This document shows, piece by piece, positions 60,466 through 64,000 of a DNA stretch of 64,000 bases. The DNA is from Chrysoperla carnea. Lineage: Eukaryota > Arthropoda > Insecta > Neuroptera > Chrysopidae. Numbering within the stretch: position 1 is the stretch's first letter; the number at the start of each line of letters is the position of its first letter. The DNA lies in NCBI RefSeq assembly GCF_905475395.1, contig NC_058337.1, positions 90,328,368-90,392,367 on the forward strand. Direction: 5' to 3'. A program made the position numbers and the translations under genes. The notes under the pieces are model-generated. The model saw only the letters and a program-made list of their open reading frames with translations. It had not been told where the DNA came from and did not search any database.

Positions 60466-63400
60466 AAAAATTCGTTTTAAAACTGGCGAAATGGGAAAGG
60501 AAAATTTTTGGTTAATTATTTATAATTTGCTGTAGTTTTTTTTTTTTTTTTTAAATATTGTAAAAAACTTTTACAAACCATACCTGAAATATAGAACCTC
60601 ATTTATAGAAGTTTGTTACACACTTACCATATTAAGTATTTTTATTTGAATACTATACAATTGTGTAGAAAATATTAATAATATTGATTGAAGTAAAATC
60701 ATATTATTTAGCAATTTATTATTTTATTTTACACGAATTTTTGTAATTTTTATTTAAAAAAAATTCTACCATTCGATTAGATGTGTGTACATGTGAAAAA
60801 CAAACTTTTTGTAAATGGTTTACAAAATTTGGACAATGAATCACACTTTAACTTTCAGTTTAAAATTTTTGTGAAACAAGGAAGATAAAACGTTGAAATT
60901 ATTGACAGAATTTCTTTATTCTATTTTAAAGGTAATTTATTTATTCTATTTTAAAGGTAAGTTAAAATTTATTTTAAATATTCTCTTGATTTTAACATGA
61001 ACAATTTAATTATGTCGGTAGATAACTAACAATATTTTCAAAATTATTTAAGATATCGATATAAATACAATACCCAATTTTTTGTATATTCATCATATTT
61101 CTTCCCGTTGCCTCCACCAAATTTGAAAAATTCATTTCGTATCGGGATGACCATAATTTAGCAACATTTTGGTACCGTAATTGTTTAGTCAACCAACAAT
61201 TGTTTAAGGAAACTTTATTACCCAAGGGATGGAAGTAAAGTTGGCGTTTATTTAACGGGCTAAGTGGGGCAAGTGGATTGAAAGATAGCATGTGGTATCT
61301 TTAAAGTTGTTGTTTATATTGCGAGTGGAATATAGAGGTGCTAAGTGAGGACAAGGTTCGTAGGTTTTATAAATGAATTAATAGTTCACTACGAAATGAA
61401 TCATTTGAACAACGCAAACTCAAATGATCATAACATAAAAAAAGATTGTGTTTGGAACCATATAACGTTTGGAACGTGTTAGACCATTCGCTGATCTTGG
61501 AAATACCAAAATGTGTTCAAAATTGAATTTTTTTTGACAGAAAAATTTATCATAATATAAATTTAAAAAAAAAAAGGAATTAAACGAAAAAACCACAATT
61601 TTTCAACAATTTGCCTTGATTTTCTCTGAAATTTTCTATATTTTACTGGATTTCCAAAAAATCCTTTTGCACCATGCACCATGTTAGCACCTTTTAAGCA
61701 ATTTTTATTTTTGTGTTTATAAATAAAACGCTTATTTTATAAAAAGCTTATTTTTTGACCCGCGCAACTGCTTCTGAATGGAAGCTCTCGAAATGAATAA
61801 ATTTTACCCATTTTTGCAACATTTTTGGTAATTGCTGTGTTTTTAAATTATAGCCTCTATGTTATTCTGTTGTATGAGCAATATTATTATAAAACTTCAT
61901 CAAAATTCATTCAATAGTTTTCGATATCATCCTGCGAAACGGACGGATATTTGTTAGTATTTTTATAAGTTATAGCATTATGCTTTTACGTATGTTTTTA
62001 AATAACTTTATAGATTAAGAGCTGATACATGTTGTGAGCTATTTTTTAATTTATGTAAGTATCAAAGTTGATGTTTCTAGGTTTTTTCAATTAATGTCCA
62101 ATGTCCGTCTGTATTTGGGGCCAGTATGATTTACGCCTTGAAAAAATTTGTCTTTATGAACTCTCCACATACCTCATATACAGATATATAATTCAGGGAG
62201 CATTTTCATTTAGGGAGCATTTGACATTTTCAACTTGAGTTCAACGGGACAAAAAAGTGAAATGGTAGAATACCTACTTGTATTTGTCCATTTCAAATAT
62301 CGAAACCTCATAAAAATGTAATGTAACATACAGAATGTCCTTGCATATCATACATAATATTGCATAAACAAATATTATGGCCGAGATAAAATATTTCCAT
62401 TGTATTTATATTTATTTATTTTTCATAAACAAATCACGCATTTGGTGTGTTTGTGTTAAAATAATGCTAACAAACAAAGTTCATAGTGTACCTAGCTAGC
62501 TTATAGTTGGCTGCTAGATACACAAATTCATCATTATAATTACTTATCGAACACAAAAATAAAATAAAATCATGATTATGAAGCAATAAAATTGTCCTGA
62601 ATAAGGTAAGAGAGGGCCTTAATAAAATAAATTATTGTTTATAATAAAAATATGCATATAAGATGTTACAACAAATTATAAAGGTGTTCGAAATAAATAT
62701 TATTAGTTGTAATATATTCATAGATTTCGGTGCTTCATTTTCTCGCTTCCGCCTCATATGGATCTGAAAAGTACTTTTTTTTTTTCATTTCCTAAGACAT
62801 TAATCGTGCTTGACGATTCTTAAACCTTATACTATTTTTTTTGTGAGGCTCTCGGTATCTACTTCAATACTTTTGATCGAGAAAACTTCAAAAATACTTT
62901 TAGAACGTTTATAATCGTTTCGTAGCTCCTCTAGAACATTATTCTAGAGGTATACATAATATATTCACTATTTATATTATAATCATTATTTTTTCCCCGC
63001 TACGTTTGGTACCTTCAGAAGCATCCTGGGGGAAACCGCTTTTTTAGACGTTTTTTAAGGTTTGCTTATCTTTGCAGTTTCTTAAAAATTGAACTTTAGA
63101 GTTGAAAATTAGTATGCAGGTTGAGTGAGCGTCCGGAAAGTACCTTTTGGGGGATGATAAGGTCCCAGCTTTTTTTAACCTTTTTGTGTGTCGAAATATA
63201 ATGAATTTTCGCTGTTTTTGAGGCAACACGCGCCTCCATAATTTCTCCAAATTGAAGTGGTGTGCTGATTATTTGTATTTAGATAAATCATTATCAAGAA
63301 AATGTATTTTGGAGATGTTTTTTAGCCCCTCACTCCCCATTTGTATGTGGAAACATTATGGCTTTATGCGGTTTTCAAGTCTTGTAAAAACTCATTTTTG

Positions 63401-64000
63401 AAAATTATATTAACTTAATGGAGACCTAATTTGGAAGTAATAATCATTAGTTTGGCATTATGTTTGTTAGATTTCTCTCAACGACTTTAGCAAATTGTAA
63501 TAGGCGAGGGAAGAAATGTCTCTTTTTTGGCCAGAAGTGGAGCAAAATTTTAATTTGTTAGTCTTAATAAAGTCTTAACCAAAGGTTGGAAAAAGAAAAC
63601 CAATGCTCTTTTTATTTGTCTCGATCAAACTTGGGTAAGGACAGCAAAACGAATTAAGTATCCTCTTATTTACCTATCCGTTGGATTAATTAAGGAAGAT
63701 CAAACAATCCAAGCAAGATCAAAGATATAGTTATCAACTTTGTATATTCGTTCTATTTTTATTGACCATTCTATATATTATTTATAAATATAGTTTGATT
63801 TTCACTTATTACCTTCAAATATCATAAACACAAAATAATATTTTATTTGTTTACGTGTAATGAATTTTATTTTTGATTTTGATAGTATTTAAATTTTTCG
63901 CACGCACAGATTATTAATTTTTTATATTTCATTTAACAGTGCCCCGATTCAAAATTATTTACAAAACGGATTTCCGAAATACAAAAAAAAAACTTCAGGC

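Larger units (their letters stand above)
56406..64000. other. Right-hand intergenic region
   Basis: No complete gene is supported. It holds the upstream region of the secreted-protein gene, dispersed repeats (56930-57230, 57240-57480, 58072-58510, 60068-60465), an AAATA-type simple repeat (about 60001-60050) and a duplicated short block (TTTATTCTATTTTAAAGGTA twice near 60910-60960). Open stretches of 60-100 codons at 57649-57957, 61010-61291 and 63044-63250 show no protein-like features that I trust. A possible exon start at 63940 runs off the window. Confidence 0.5.

Noticed and set aside
61010-61291. 93-codon minus-strand frame starting with ATG
   Set aside because: No signal peptide, domain, splice partner or promoter was seen. 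Length alone is weak evidence in DNA like this.
63044-63250. 68-codon minus-strand frame, basic peptide
   Set aside because: Isolated and without splice context. It resembles repetitive intergenic DNA more than an exon.
1-64000. tRNA, rRNA or other structured RNA genes
   Set aside because: By eye I found no cloverleaf with A/B-box promoters and no rRNA-like blocks. A covariance-model search would be needed to exclude them fully.
1-64000. Endogenous viral element or horizontally acquired bacterial gene
   Set aside because: All recognised coding regions are intron-containing animal-type genes, and no viral polymerase, capsid or bacterial operon pattern was seen.

Overview
The window looks like nuclear DNA from an AT-rich insect genome. 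Coding exons are short and spread among long AT-rich introns with GT-AG boundaries, plus one GC-AG intron. Foldback and other non-autonomous repeats are abundant. I cannot place the insect to order from sequence alone. Nothing suggests a bacterium, phage or virus: there are no operons, no ribosome binding sites and no dense ORFs.

Layout. (1) 1-4537: upstream intergenic DNA with dispersed repeats. (2) 4538-26518, + strand: one 15-exon gene. All phases join into an open 2278-codon frame, which I identify as the ciliary/flagellar protein CFAP47 (ASH/MSP-type beta-sandwich repeats, then a calponin-homology domain). Its large intron at 13779-16745 carries a five-copy tandem array flanked by direct copies of a dispersed repeat. 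(3) 26519-28731: intergenic, with foldback elements. (4) 28732-29776, - strand: a complete two-exon Nup35/Nup53 nucleoporin (327 aa). (5) 29777-31424: an intergenic region shared by divergent genes. (6) 31425-35088, + strand: a seven-exon GTSF1/Asterix-like gene with two perfect C-X5-H-X9-H-X3-C zinc fingers (264 aa). (7) A large tandem segmental duplication: about 10.2 kb (29713-39946) is repeated as about 9.3 kb (40399-49690). The second copy carries a second intact GTSF1-like gene (41947-45792), the whole intergenic promoter region and only the first 21 codons of Nup35. (8) 49958-56405, - strand: a three-exon gene for a secreted, proline- and glutamine-rich protein with a signal peptide, with transposable elements in its introns and a possible alternative last exon at 49705-49867. 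(9) 56406-64000: repeat-rich DNA with no gene I can support, except a possible exon running off the right edge.

How the genes relate. Two loci point to the germ line: CFAP47 acts in sperm flagella or cilia, and GTSF1 proteins are PIWI/piRNA cofactors. Nup35 is a general nuclear-pore gene that shares a divergent intergenic region with the GTSF1-like gene. The most interesting item is the recent tandem duplication of a piRNA cofactor together with its promoter. Both copies are intact, and their protein differences are unevenly distributed along the gene.
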